Shown here piece after piece: positions 49,143-61,379 of a stretch of 64,000 nucleotides of DNA. Source of the DNA: Tanypteryx hageni. Taxonomy: Eukaryota > Arthropoda > Insecta > Odonata > Petaluridae. The notes under the pieces were generated by a model. That model ran no database searches and was not told the origin of the DNA. It saw only the letters and a list, made by a program, of their open reading frames with translations. Location of the stretch: the NCBI GenBank assembly GCA_028673005.1, contig CM054113.1, positions 204,777,504-204,841,503 of the forward strand, written 5' to 3'. The first letter of the stretch is position 1, and every line of letters starts with the position of its first letter. The position numbers and the translations under genes were made by a program.

Positions 49143-52025
49143 GGACAATTTATTCTTCGCCCCGTCGCTTCTCGCCTCTCCTCCTACTCACTACCACCAA
49201 GACTGCTCTCCGTTTCGTTCCTTCTGACAAAATAAATTGCTGTCACAATAAATGCATTTTTTTCGAAAGCTGTTCCGTCGGATAGCGTCGTGACGCTAAA
49301 TCGTTGAAGAATTTAACCGCGTAAGTTATGCGGTCTTTTTATTAGTTTATGCTCGAAAACTTGGTATAATATAAGTGAGGGTTTATCGTATGTCATTTTG
49401 GGACGTCTCATTTTGCTGCTATTTCGTCAAGTTTATTTTAATGGCTATGGACGGTTAAATGAGAGGTGCGCGCTTCTCTCTTTCTCACCTGCATAGTATC
49501 TATTCCGATCGCTATTAATTTTAAAATGTCATTTACCTGCAAAAAATGCATTATTTTCCTGCTCTAAACCAGGCAAGTCAAAAATGTGGCTCTTGCTGTA
49601 TCTTAATGGGGCCCAAATGCAATTTTTTCTCATAAATAGTTTAGTTTTGTGTAAAGGAGACGAAATTTTCTTCTTAGTTATAGTGGCACGATATAACGTT
49701 GTTTCTATATTATTTATTTTGTTGCAAACCACACGTCCATTCTAGAAAAGGTTATTTGTTTCCAACTCTGGCTCTCATTCAGTGATGGTTTATAGCATGT
49801 GCCATTGGTGCCTTTGCACCGGGTTGCCAAGTCTAATGGAGCGAAAATTTATTAAATTCACTTTACTTGAAGACCAAAATAAAAAATTGCAAATATAAAA
49901 AAACTGTTTATGTGATGTTCTAATCGTTTGTTATGTATTTTAAATTTAAAAAATCTTTAGATACCAATTAGAAAAAAGTCTTAATTTGAAATATATAGCA
50001 AGACCATACCAACTTGATCAAACGATAAGTACTCCCGTATACAGTGCCATTGACATTATATCAATCAAGAATTTGAAGTGGTCCCGACCAATCCTAACGT
50101 TACGTTTTGTACTGAATTCAATAAGGAAAGTGAATTTTTTAAATCTCGTTTTGAAGAATTTAGCAGCGAAAGTCAAAGAGAAAACGACGTCAAATAATTT
50201 TTCTCCCATACACTAAAAGTTTCTCACGTTAAAAGAACGCCGTTTACGAAAGCTTCAGAAGAATAAAGACGATTATCTATCTATCTATCTTAGATTGCAC
50301 ATTTCGTTCTGTTTTTTCGCCTTTGGTCCCTCCTCCTAACGTATTTTTCTCCAACGTCAGCCGTCCAGTTCGACATGTCGCCCCTTCGACCCTCGCTTTC
50401 GCTTTCTTCGGTGCATTTTCCCACCCTTTGTGTCTCTGCGATCTTCCTTGACTCGCTTCGTTACGAAATTACCCCTCTTCCTCTATCGTCGCTTGGCGTG
50501 CCTCTCTAGCCTCGCCTGAGGCTTCGAGCGGGCGACCTGAGAGTGTAACCGTTATTTCACTCCGGGGTCATTGCCTCGTTCTCCTCCGAGGACATGGAGT
50601 CTTTATGTAGGCCATGACATCCTTTTTAAACGGCCGGCTCACGTGTTAGGTTCCATTAGGCGAATAAACCGGCGAGAAATCGCGGTGCTCGCTCCGTCGA
50701 AATAAAAAAACAACAATAATGCGAGGCAACGAATAAAAAAGTTACGAAAAATAATATAGGAAAGATATTAAAGGGTCGTTTCCGATCATGCCCGTGCAAA
50801 TAATAGCTCCTCGAGATCTCATTTAGGCTTTGTCAAATGGACGTAACTCTTCGTGGAATGTAGAATCGACGAGGATGGTGCCTTTCCATCCAAGTTAATT
50901 CATCATGAAGAGCTATGGGTTATTAAGATATTAATTGCTGTAACAAAACTAAAAAAAGCAGCTGATTTTTCTAATGACGACGTCCACCATAGTGATTTTT
51001 CTCGTTCACTTCTCCTCCTTCATGATTCAATATCATATTAAGAACTAAAATCAGAGTGACGTGGCATTTCCTATAGTTTCATTTCGCGTAGCTAGCGCAT
51101 GATAAGGTAAGAAATAAAAGAAAATGCGTAACGAATTTCCTTTAGTCTTTTTTTGCACAGTTAGCTCATAAAGTTCAACATAATATTTTTAATCCGATGT
51201 ACTCTGTTCACGCATGTATTAAGTGAGAAGCGTATGTATATTATATCTGAAATTAAATTTATCTCTCTCTATACACACATATCTACATACACTCACAAAC
51301 ATATATGCATTATATCAGTACTGAAAGAGTCAACTTCGTTCTAATTAATATAGCGCATATATCGAGATAGTTTTTCCTAATCATTGATAAAAGCGTCTAG
51401 CTTATTATCTCCCTCCCTCCCACCGCTCCCAAGTCAATTTCCCCATCCTGCAAAATTAATTTTGGATATCATTCATCTATATTAACGCGAACATCCAACG
51501 TTCTGTTATCCATAAAGTCAACAAACTGGAAATAATAATCCCAGGGCTACGATTTATGAAATGGATAAATGCCAACGGTGCGACGCGAAAACGTGAATGA
51601 AACTCGCGATAAAAATTACATTTTTAATTTATCCGTTCCCTTTCATTTATGAAACGGTTATTTTAAAAAGCTTTCGTGAAGGAATTCGGCTGCGTAATTG
51701 ATCGGAAGGACCTTCTGCGCGTAATTAAAGCACGAATTTTGTGTATCGAATCGTTATTTTAATGAGACTATCGAGCGGAACGAATTGCTGTCGTTCAATG
51801 TTATTCGTCAAAAGGTAACCACAGATTCGCGCCGAAATATAATAACAAGCTTACTATATATAATAAAGTCGCTAATTTTTAAATGTTCTCAAGTTTGCAT
51901 CCATGACAAAAGTACAATATAACTGGCAAAATAGGTCTCTCCAACATCCATAAAAAGTTTGAGGAAAACAGGTGGGGATTTCGATCGCAAAGCGACCGGC
52001 CTCAGTGGAAACTCAAAGTTAAAAA
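49143..52025. other. non-coding, no gene established
   Basis: AT-rich, with a GC-richer patch at 50.30-50.70 kb, a short CTAT repeat at about 50275-50290, and a CA/TA-rich patch near 51270-51312. No exon could be supported. Confidence 0.45.
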
Positions 52026-52029
52026 ATCC

Positions 52030-52085
52030 ACTATTGGTGAATCAGCACTGATGACGGCTGCTTTGAAGCCGGAACACACATCTTG
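52030..52085 (+). ncRNA. decayed hammerhead-like core
   Basis: CTGATGA at 52048-52054, then GGCT/AGCC stem with loop GCTTTGA, then GGAAC where GAAAC is expected. The upstream GGTGAATCA matches the copy at 17.1 kb, so they belong to one repeat family. The G-for-A change in the second motif would be expected to abolish cleavage. Confidence 0.45.
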
Positions 52086-52256
52086 TTTTTCGAAATGTTT
52101 ACGGCCGTTTTGGAGGACAGATTTGGTTTGACTTCTACCACAAGGTGATCTCGATAATTTTCTTCCGAATTCAAACATCGAGTCTTCCAAAAACGGAGAA
52201 ATTTTATTTTACTCCCCAGCCTCTTCTCGCCAAAGCAATTTCCCTCGGCCTTTTTT

Positions 52257-52667
52257 TTGAGGTTTTCGCCGCTTGTTAGATATGCCCGCGAATCGCGGAG
52301 GAGGCATTGCTCCGTCGCTGCAATCGGTCGTCGAGTCGTTCGGATAGCCAACGAGGTCAACGAACATGTTCTTTTCGGAGGCACGCCCTACTCCGTCGAC
52401 GCCGCCCGTTCTTCTTCCCGCCTCGGGCGAGAGGAGGTAAGGAAAAAGAGCATTCTCGATTTGGAAAAAAATGAAGCAGCGGCTGCCTCGTCTTGGATGA
52501 AAAAAAAGAAAGAATTGCATCGCTGCAGTTACTGTTATACGAGGTCGAGAATAATATACGAGTACGCTGAAGCTCTTGGCATTCGGATTGACGTGGCAAA
52601 AATGAGAGCGTTACTACTGCTCGGGCTATCGCCGTGTCGAACTGGGGACGTCGAAGATGTTTTTTAA
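52257..52667 (+). other. orphan open frame, 136 residues, unrecognised
   Basis: An uninterrupted frame in GC-richer DNA. The peptide is basic with scattered Cys (RCSYC near the middle) and an amphipathic C-terminal part, and matches nothing I recognise. The minus strand is also open over part of this stretch, so the frame may simply reflect composition. No promoter or splice evidence. Confidence 0.12.
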
Positions 52668-52669
52668 TT

Positions 52670-53740
52670 TCGCTTTGTTCCGTCCTGCGCGCGCTTAATA
52701 TAGAGGGCTACGAAGAGATGGATGAGGGTGAGGACATGGTTTCATATTAATTTTTTTTTGGGAAATAGCTCAGTAAAACCACAAGGCATCATTTCAGTAA
52801 GGTAGTCAGGATGTCAACGTTAAATGTTACCTGCGATAAACTGATTTTCGTTTATTATAGAGCTAGTTTTTCTATGACGCCCTTGAATTTCTGTCTTACA
52901 GTTAAATATTATATTTTTTGAAATTATTTGCGTTAAAAGTAGATTTTTTAAAACATTGTATTGCTCCACCCGTATATTGTTCAATGAATTTTCTATGCAT
53001 AATTCAATAAAATTAGACATAAAGTTCCCGAAGTAATCTGTCGTTTGGCGTGCCGCTTTTCTATATTCCATATTGATCTTTGACAATTGTTTGAAAGGCT
53101 TTTAACGATTTCTCACATTCTTCGTTCTGCGCATTTACAAAACTCGAAGGTCAAGAGAAAGTACAAGATAGTACCACGAATTTATTTTAATCATTTTTAA
53201 TTACGTGTTATAGCGGAGTAATTATTATTTTCACGGCTATTAGTAAGCGAGAGTTGCTCCTCCATCGCTACGGTGGTAACTATTAAGAGTATCAGTTAAA
53301 CAGGCCACATCCTTTAGGTTATTCTTCTGTTCAAGCGCCTTTCCATCCATGTGATAGTAATTTTTTATTTTATTATTATTTTTATTCTTTGTTACTTTTT
53401 TCTTGTTTGAAATTGACAATGGGTTAGATTTATTACTAGTCTCGTCCTATTAAAGACGATCTGTCTATGCCTGTTCTAAACGAGAGTGTTTCAGAACGCA
53501 ACAGTTTCAAGCTAGTCTCATATGTAAGCATTCTATTACTATATGTACAATTTATCATTTTAAAATTTTATAATACCTCTAACAGAGAAATCCTTTTCAA
53601 TTAAATGCGATAGATAAAGGAGAGTATAAAAGGCAATCAATTTATTGAAATTTATTGAAAATCATATAAAATATTGTAGAGGAAAATTTGTTCCCAGAAA
53701 AATATCTATCATGCTAAACAACTTATAATAATAATTAATT
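52670..53740. other. non-coding, AT-rich
   Basis: Nothing recognised. Confidence 0.5.
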
Positions 53741-53741
53741 C

Positions 53742-53915
53742 TTGGCCTTAGTAGAGGCGTGGTTAGCGTGTATTACTCCCAATACGAGGCTTATGGGTTC
53801 GAATCAGGCAGAGGGCATGGTTGTAGTGATTGTCATTACATGTATGTATTATGTATAACATATGTAATTGGAGAAAATCTGTGCTAAAAATATTACTATT
53901 ATTATTTATTTAAAG
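53742..53915 (+). mobile_element. tRNA-derived SINE
   Basis: The A-box-like TAGTAGAGGCGTGG lies at 53749-53762, and a near-perfect B-box, GGTTCGAATC, at 53796-53805. A non-tRNA body follows, with a tail of ATT/TTA units at about 53890-53910. Together these are the standard parts of a tRNA-derived SINE. It could instead be a tRNA pseudogene, but the body and tail favour a SINE. Confidence 0.7.
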
Positions 53916-55070
53916 TACCAATATATGCATAACAATGGCTTCAAAATTACTTAAAACTCTGTCGAAGAGTGCTAAATACATATATCCAAAAAGCCATTAA
54001 CTAGATTTTATAAAATATGAAATTAAGAGAGGCGTCGCACTTATTATATCGATATTTCCGTCGTTAAATACGTACGTACGAACGTAGCAGGAACAACGAT
54101 AGATGGTCATTTCGTTTCGCCGAAGAAACATCAATTTTTTATGCATGGTTAGCTAAAAGGAGTTGTCGAGTCACGTTTGGATACTTAGCGGCTGGGATAA
54201 CGCACGCGTTTTTATAACGTGTTCATAACTCCCAGAAAGTAACGGTTTGTGCGGAGATGGTAAGTCGCGAACTCTCGAACAACACGGTCGATTTCCGGAT
54301 GACTCCCCTTGACGGGAAACTTTCTAAAAATTTTAATGTTTGCCGAAGCAATGATTCACACGCAAGGCGGAATGATCGTGAAACTCTTATATGTACGTTC
54401 GTGGAACTAAGGACAAAATATCACGAATTTGAAATCAAAGTTATGTCAAGAGAAACGGACATGATGATATTATTGCAGTATTTGCGCTAATCTGAGATGA
54501 ATTTTGTATTTTTAGGAGTTGAAAAAGGTGATTTCGTTAGCGAATTTATCATGAAGATTAATGTTTTTTTGCAATTTGCGTAATAGTTTCGATTTTCGAA
54601 CATTCATTGACCCAGCAATTTTCCAAGTTAGCGCAAAAATATTGGTTCCGAAAAAAGGCGTAAGCGTTGTGGTATTCAAAATTATATACGAAAACGTGAT
54701 TATTCTTCCGCTGTTAACAGGACAGCATCCTATACGCTTTATGCGTCATTGAGAATAAATCAGTCATTTCCAGGATAAAAGAGTTTTGAAGTAATGAGTG
54801 ATTACTAATAATTACGAGTACTATCGTAGCTTTCAGTTTTCTATAAAAATAATTTCCTATACAAGTTTTTCCTCGAAATTTCTTTTTGTTCATTTTTATG
54901 CCTGTATTTGTGGGAGCTGTGTTAAATTCTGCGTTGTCTTGTGTTTTAATAAGTACGGCATCGGCATCTTACTCTGAAGAACAACGGGTATTTAACTACA
55001 TTACTGAAGGAATTCTCCGACCTTTTCTCAAATAAATTTGTAATTGTTGGTAGCTCAATAACTTTGGCTT
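53916..55070. other. non-coding, AT-rich
   Basis: No gene recognised; short frames at 54257-54490 and 54561-54752 have no features. Confidence 0.45.
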
Positions 55071-55075
55071 AGATT

Positions 55076-55308
55076 ATTAAAGGTAAAGTACTCCTTAAGC
55101 CAAACAATTAGAGGGTTACAACACCCAATGCATTTCGCCCACAAGGTGGGCATCTCCAGGGGCAAAACCTGTCTCAACAGTGACTGCAGTCGACTCCCAG
55201 TCACTGTTGAGACAGGTTTTGCCCCTGAGGATGCCCACCTTGTGGGCGAAATGCATTGGGTGTTGTAACCCTCTAATTGTTTGGCTAAAGGAGTACTTTA
55301 CCTTTAAT
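55076..55308. mobile_element. 233-bp near-perfect palindrome of two Penelope-like termini
   Basis: Left arm 55076-55186 and right arm 55198-55308, each 111 bases, are reverse complements with about three mismatches around an 11-base loop. Each arm holds a hammerhead-like core. The right arm (plus) has CTGAGGA at 55225-55231, stem GCCCAC/GTGGGC, and GAAAT from 55248. The left arm (minus) has CTGGAGA at 55159-55153, the same stem, and GAAAT. The sequence after the core (ATGCAT, then GGCTTAAGGAGT or GGCTAAAGGAGT) matches the 8.3-kb insert, so they are one family. Confidence 0.8.
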
Positions 55309-55309
55309 A

Positions 55310-56220
55310 AAAGTAAATTTGTAACAATACAGATAACATGATTTTATCATCTCAAATGCTGTTAGTGTTAAAATTATCTAAAAACTAATTGCTAGGGTGG
55401 TGACGACGAGAATCTTCATGTCCTGCTGTATTTGACGCTGATGTCATGGCCACAAGCGCCGAAAAGTCCTTTTAAGGCTAAAAGTCATTTTCAAATCCTT
55501 CACGATTGAAAAATGAACGTCTAGTTAGAAAAAGTCAGAATTGAATACGACTTTTCCAATACTCATGAGTTTTGGCGTCAATCTAAGCCTTTTTCTTCTT
55601 TTTATTTTATCATGTATAAGAACGCCGAGATACGCGTCTAAACTTTCAGCTCCGTTTGCTTACATGCAAGTCTCAATTTCGTAAGTGTTCCATTGTAGCC
55701 ATAGCTGTATAGGAAATTTGCCAACTTATGAGGTTCCCAAGTTTCTGTAGTTCCTATTATTATTCACAGTTGTTTGTTTAGATAAACCAGAAGGAAGAGA
55801 CCAAATTTATATTACTTATTTGATCCAAAGCTATAAATTGATATGTTATCGCCGTGGACAATTATTTTCGCATCATAGCCTTTATTAATAAAAGTTTATA
55901 TTCATCTCATTTTGAGTAGTTTTCCATTTTTAGCTAAGTATTTCAGTCAACCAGGAAATATTTTACTAAGTAGGCTACTCCAACGACAAAGCCTCAAGAT
56001 AAAATGAGTCCAACGTAAATAAATCCAACTAATTTTTGTCTAACATTTTACTTCCCATTCTAGGAGCCAAATGGTGATTAGCACCTTTGCTACTCCAAAA
56101 TTCAAACCTCCTTTTCAGTCTCTTTTATTCACCCGATCACAAATAGATCGCCAATTACATCTCTACTAAAAAGTGCCCTTCTCTTCTGTCTTCTAGTCCA
56201 CGGGTCACACGTGGTTCGAT
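55310..56220. other. non-coding, AT-rich
   Basis: Nothing recognised. Confidence 0.5.
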
Positions 56221-56233
56221 CTATGCCAGTAGG

Positions 56234-56455
56234 GGCAACCTTTTCTGATGGTTGGTCAATTAATGGTTTTTAGAAAATGCGATGGGTCGATAAAATAAGT
56301 TTGAATGAAAAGAAAAATAAATCCTGGATGTTTATATTAACTATATCTACTTATCGAAGTACTATTATCTTTTAAAAATAAACCACTTTAAACACGTTTA
56401 CCTTTGTGGGTCACCCAAATCGTGATGGCGGGTCACTCATTGTGCCCTTCACTAC
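56234..56455. mobile_element. possible decayed hAT-type MITE
   Basis: Left end CAGTAGGGGCAACCTTTTCT. The right side on the complement has AGTGAAGGGCACAATGAGTG followed by ACCCGCCATCACGA, a hAT-like terminus. The match between ends is poor and no duplication was found. Confidence 0.35.
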
Positions 56456-56511
56456 GTACAACATAAAAAATCCTTGCGTAATTTTCCTGTAAGCGAGACG
56501 ATTTTTTTCTC

Positions 56512-56690
56512 CTTGCCAGCCTTGGCAGGGGGATGATCAGAGTTTATGCCCACCAGTGCTAAGGTCAGGTGTTTGAATCCTGCTGTGGGTACGAATATCT
56601 GTGATTTTATTTGCTACCTTTTAAAATGTTAAAAAGATACTTCTTAAAAGCTAATAAAAATAAATAAGTGAATGAATAGAATAAATGGGT
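56512..56690 (+). mobile_element. tRNA-derived SINE
   Basis: A tRNA-like head (CTTGGCAGGGGGATGATCAG region, degenerate A-box) is followed by a clear B-box, GGTGTTTGAATCC, at 56568-56580, an AT-rich body and a tail of AATA-type units near 56653-56685. It is a different family from the SINE at 53.7 kb by head sequence. Confidence 0.65.
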
Positions 56691-57065
56691 TCAGAAATAA
56701 GCGCTTGAAAAGATCAATACCTATCTTAGGTATCTGCAATTGCCGTAACGAGGGTGGTTTTCATAACCTTGTCACGTCTATTGGAGATACCTAACTGATT
56801 TTTTCATGTGCTTGGTCTTGAATTTGTTTTCAACCATAAGGCGAGTTCGATGAATCCGCCGTCTTCGGTGGCAATTCAAAGGCCATCGATAGCATATTTT
56901 CCGGGATTTTTCCTATTTATTAATAAATAAAGACAGTATTTTTTCAATAATTTCAACTAGGTATAAATAAATATTTACAAAGGCAGCACAGACTAATGTT
57001 TTCCACTGCGACCCTCAGCGGAGACTCGTGATTCTGATGTCCTCTTCGGACGACTCTCATCGTCA
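56691..57065. other. non-coding, AT-rich
   Basis: Nothing recognised. Confidence 0.5.
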
Positions 57066-57460
57066 TTGCGGTCCTGATGCATCATTCAATTCGACATCTA
57101 GTCTGCCCTCGCTCCTCTAACGGGCTGTCCTCTCTCTCTCTCTCTATCTCCACTCCCCTCTCCCCCCTCCCCTACCATTCGTCTTTCTCTCTCGAGGTGG
57201 AGGGAGCATGCCTGGAGAAAGCGTCGCATTCATGGCCAAGGGAGATGCGCGCCTATATAGAAAGCCGAGAGTCCCGTGTTCCGCTACATTTATTTAGTGG
57301 ACACGCGCGCGCGGAGGGCGCTTTCTCTTTGGCCTTAACCTCGGCGAACACAAGCCGTTCTCCGCCCTTTCCCCACGCCTCCTTCATACGCCACCCATCT
57401 CAACAAAATCTGATTTGTTTTCTGCGTTATTTCCCCATTTGACAAGCGATGCCCTCAAGC
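57066..57460. other. GC-richer patch with (CT)n and (CG)n
   Basis: Contains (CT)n at about 57131-57147, CTATATAG at 57253-57260 and a CGCGCGCGCG run near 57304-57313. A 121-residue open frame crosses it but is interrupted by the simple repeats and has no recognisable domain. It could be a promoter region; there is no direct proof. Confidence 0.35.
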
Positions 57461-59370
57461 AAGATGATTTTCTTTACGTTTAGGAAATAAAACGCGGTTA
57501 TGTTTTCGCCCTGTCTATCCGGCTATGGTATAAATTATAATATTAATTGAAATAGCAAGTAAAGTGTAAGAGATAGAGGACTGTAATTTGCAGGATGTAT
57601 ATTATTTACGATGCCATTTATTAATCTGCCATAGAAATATTTTGGGCGGCAGGGGGGTGCATTTAAAATTTTCATATTATGATTCCGAGCAAATGGTTAT
57701 AGATAGAAAGTGAAAAATTTTTATATTAATTTTTAAATAAATTAATTTATGCCACAATTGTATTACTAAAATTTCCAAAAATTTTAAGTTTGCAACTCTA
57801 AATAAATCTCAATAAATGAAACGCGCTTTTTCACACAGCGTCAGCAAATGATGCTCTCATTTTTTTCATTCTGTTTTCAACGTTTTATCTAGTTTGATAT
57901 TGATTCGGCATGTTTTAGCTGTGCTTCGTTTGACTGCATTGAGAACCTGTAGAAAGACATTACATTTTTTAGCGTTAGAACATTAGGGAAGTACATAATG
58001 CTGCTTGAGATCAACGCTTCCAAATCAGGGGAAGACGTAAATTCAGAACGTGATAGACCAGGAAAAGCTTATTTATAAATACAAAAAACTGAGAGAATAT
58101 GTTGTGCAATAAATGAACGAATGCAGCTGTTAATCGGTGAACTTAAGAGGCAAACGACTCTCAGATTTATGTCAGTTATTCTGCCGGCTGTCACTAAACA
58201 AGTGGAAAGCGGGGACCGCCAGCAACATGAATAATAACGGGCTCATCCGATAACGATGGTACATTTCGAAATCATGAAAATATTTATCGTCAGATTCGAA
58301 TGATACATTTAGGCAATGTTACACTCACGCATACATACACACACATATACGCACATTATTTATGCGCTAAGTAGAACTATGGGCAAAAAGATCTATAGGT
58401 TGCACATTGCTTGTTAATGAACAGTATGTATTCTGGTTCAAGGTCGAAATTTGGAGAGTTATGTGCTGAATCTATAATGTTAATAAATTTAATGTTTTTA
58501 AGCCACGTCCAACTATCACTGTGAATTAAAACCGGAGCAATTTCACAAAAATAAAACAGCACTTTTAAAATTTAAAAAAGTATTTTTATTAAATTTATGG
58601 GAAAGAAAAAGTTGTTAGTTTGATGTTCTGTAACAACAAATAGTTTAAGAATTTTTGTTGCATAGGTACACCTGGGAGTATATTATTTCTATAGGAATGT
58701 CTTATTAAGATTCGAGAAAATATTCTTGATACTACTTTTGATAAATGTTTTGAAAATAAATTTTCTCTTGTAAGCCCTATCGACTTTCGGCCAGTAGAAA
58801 TAAGATATTGCTTCTGTGCTCATTATGCCGCAGGTTGTAGTAATATGTTTGACATTGAAACATGCATACTTGATATTTGCAGCAGAATAAGGCTTTACGC
58901 TTGTAATTAATACAAACTAGGGCCCTATGTTAGCAGTAATTTTAAGGAGAATAATAAATAAATACTTAAAAATGTATTTATTTATATTTTGATCTATGCC
59001 CGCGGTTACATGACTATGACGTCCTAATTTACGCAAAGAAGGAAACAATGGCATTTAATGCATACATTTTATACAAATAAAATTGTTAATTGAAAGATTC
59101 GGCTAGTCGAAGGACTGAGATATATATACAATTCTCGTTCAAGAGCAAAGGGCAGCCGATGGAGAACACAGAAGACGGCGAAGAAATCATCATCCTCCGC
59201 TTTCCTCTAAAATAAAAAACTCCTGTGCTCCTCTCTCTTCGTCCCGCACTCCCTTTATGCCCCAAAAAAGCTTCTCCCTCTCTTTATTTCCACGGCACCA
59301 GGGAAATAACCACGCAAAAAATCCTCCGCTGGCCACACGGAGGATTCGCGGGACTTGACAAACCAAAAGA
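57461..59370. other. non-coding, AT-rich
   Basis: Nothing recognised apart from short CA/TA stretches near 58327-58352. Confidence 0.5.
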
Positions 59371-59374
59371 GATC

Positions 59375-60225
59375 TCGGTCGATGGAAGGAGGGAAAGGGA
59401 GAAGGGATTGAGGGGGGAGAGAGAGGAGGGGGGAGTGGAAACAGGAGAGCAGAAGAGGAGTGGGAGTAGGGAATGACGGAGGGGAAAAGCGAGGTATATA
59501 GAAAAGGGTTGAAGGAAGATGGGGTGGAGACAGAAGGGAAAGGAGTGAGTGGGGAAAGTTGCTTTGAGTCGGTCGGACCCAACCCAACTCCCACCAACAC
59601 ACACCCCATGAACAAAACTCTCGGTTCTTACTCCTCCTGCACGACGGTCTACCTTCGTAAATCGTGTGGCCGTGAGGGAGACGGGACTGGAGAGACGGCG
59701 GGAGATATTATATAAAAAATGGGGGAGGGGTTAGGGCGCGGCATATACAGTCATATGCAACAGGAAAGAGAAAGAAATAGAAGGCGGGAGGGGTGGAAGA
59801 CGTAGGCGTAGAAAGGGAGGAGGTGGAGGGGAGGAAGAAAGTGGGAGGGGGGAGGGAAAGAAGATTAGGACGCTATGGTTAGGAGATAGAGGGAGAGAGA
59901 GGGAAGGTGGAAGGGAGTGGGTGGGGGCATGTAGTGGAGATAGGTGGTGAGGTTTGGGGAACGAAGGATGGCTTAAGGGACGAGTTTATGTGGAGGGGAG
60001 ATATATAAAGGGTTGGGGATATGTAAGTAGGACGGGGTGGGATGGGGTGTTTGTTGTCGAAGAGAGAGGAGAGGTAGGAGAATTGAGCAGAATGTGAACA
60101 TATATATGGCGGGGAAGGGGAATTCACTGCGGAGGAAGAGGGGTTTGTGGGTTGGTTGGGATATACAGAAAGAGGGTGAGATGGGAGAGGTTCTTATAAA
60201 GGAAAGGAGAAGGATGAAGGGCAGT
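59375..60225. repeat. polypurine (G/A-rich) tract
   Basis: Plus strand dominated by GGGAGG, GAAGG and GGTGG units with one mixed break near 59570-59690. Minus-strand frames are low-complexity shadows. Confidence 0.75.
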
Positions 60226-60230
60226 TGTAC

Positions 60231-60231
<1 letters not shown>

Positions 60232-60289
<58 letters not shown>

Positions 60290-60342
60290 CACACACACAC
60301 ACACATATACATACACACACACATACATGTCTGTCTGTCTGT
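60232..60342. repeat. (TA)n(CA)n compound microsatellite
   Basis: A TA run of about 52 bases (60232-60283), then CATATA, (CA)n, CATA units and (TGTC)n. The same order of units as at 19.76 kb, but the flanks differ. Confidence 0.97.
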
Positions 60343-60883
60343 TTTTATGTACGTATATGAGGAAGGGTGAAAGAAATGAGAAATTCGCGGAGACCGCACG
60401 CTTGCGTTCCAAACACCGCTCAAAGAGGAACGGATCCTGCAAAATAGAACTCTCACCTCGCTGTTTCTCAATATTTGAGTAGCCTCGAGACGCAAGGAAT
60501 AGTGAATTTCGCGGTTTGCCCCGCAACAATACTTACTCCCTCTCATTGTTACGAGGAAGGCTTTAAAGAAAAGGTCTCTCCCCACCCCACGGAACAAGGA
60601 ATTCGTTCCCTGTCGGGTTCTTTTCTTCTAGCCTTCCTCTCCGCATAACTTATGTTAGTTCGCTATCGGTGACAAAATGTATTCCAGGGCGAGGTAGTTC
60701 GTTCCGCATTCGAGCGCTTTCGTCTTTATCATTTGTAATCTGTCCGCGGACGGGTATGTGATTATAGGTTGCTACTGGGTACTCCACGTCGTCCTTTCCT
60801 CCGCGGCATTCTTCTCGGCAACTTTCTTTCAAGCCTATTTTTTCCTCCATTTTATTCGAATTTTAATTCGATTACGCAATTAA

Positions 60884-61099
60884 CCCTGGAACCAGATGGC
60901 GGAGTCTGACAGACTACTCAGTTGAGTGAGTGTACCAGCTGTGTTCGAAGTCTTAAATGCAAATTATATCATTAGAATTAGATTTTACCTGTTCAGTACT
61001 TCGATATTCTCCCAAGTTTTCCCGCAAAAACCAGCACGGGGTACACCAGACCCCAAGATCTGTGAGATTAAATACAAGTTTAATCTTCTGGTTCCAGGG
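60884..61099. mobile_element. piggyBac-type MITE (216 bp)
   Basis: Terminal inverted repeats CCCTGGAACCAGA (13 bp, perfect) are flanked on both sides by TTAA (60880-60883 and 61100-61103). TTAA plus ends beginning CCC is the hallmark of piggyBac. Two adjoining small palindromes, AGTCTGACAGACT (60903-60915) and ACTCAGTTGAGT (60916-60927), sit just inside the left end. The 134-residue open frame running across the element is an accident. Confidence 0.93.
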
Positions 61100-61379
61100 T
61101 TAATAAAGGTGTCTAGGGAAATGCTAGATCCGTTTGGACCAATTATCTGTAGTGTTATCATATCTCACTTTTTCCCTCCATTAGTATCGTCTGAACGTTT
61201 CTTCACCTCCATATTTCGAAACTTTTCCATGGAATTTTTTCCCAAGCGTCCATGTTCCCTCAGAATACAAGGCCAAACGCGTACTAGCGAAAATCAGAAA
61301 AAGGATTTGACTCATTTTGAGCGAAATTGAGCGAATGCGGTCGAATTTACGGCGAAAAAAATAGGGCGAAGGTGCGTTC

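Noticed and set aside
53742..53830. Possible functional tRNA gene
   Set aside because: The B-box is good but the arms do not fold into a cloverleaf by eye, and a SINE body and tail follow.
60926..61330. 134-residue open frame across the piggyBac MITE
   Set aside because: It runs through the MITE end, the TTAA duplication and unrelated flank, with no transposase motifs.
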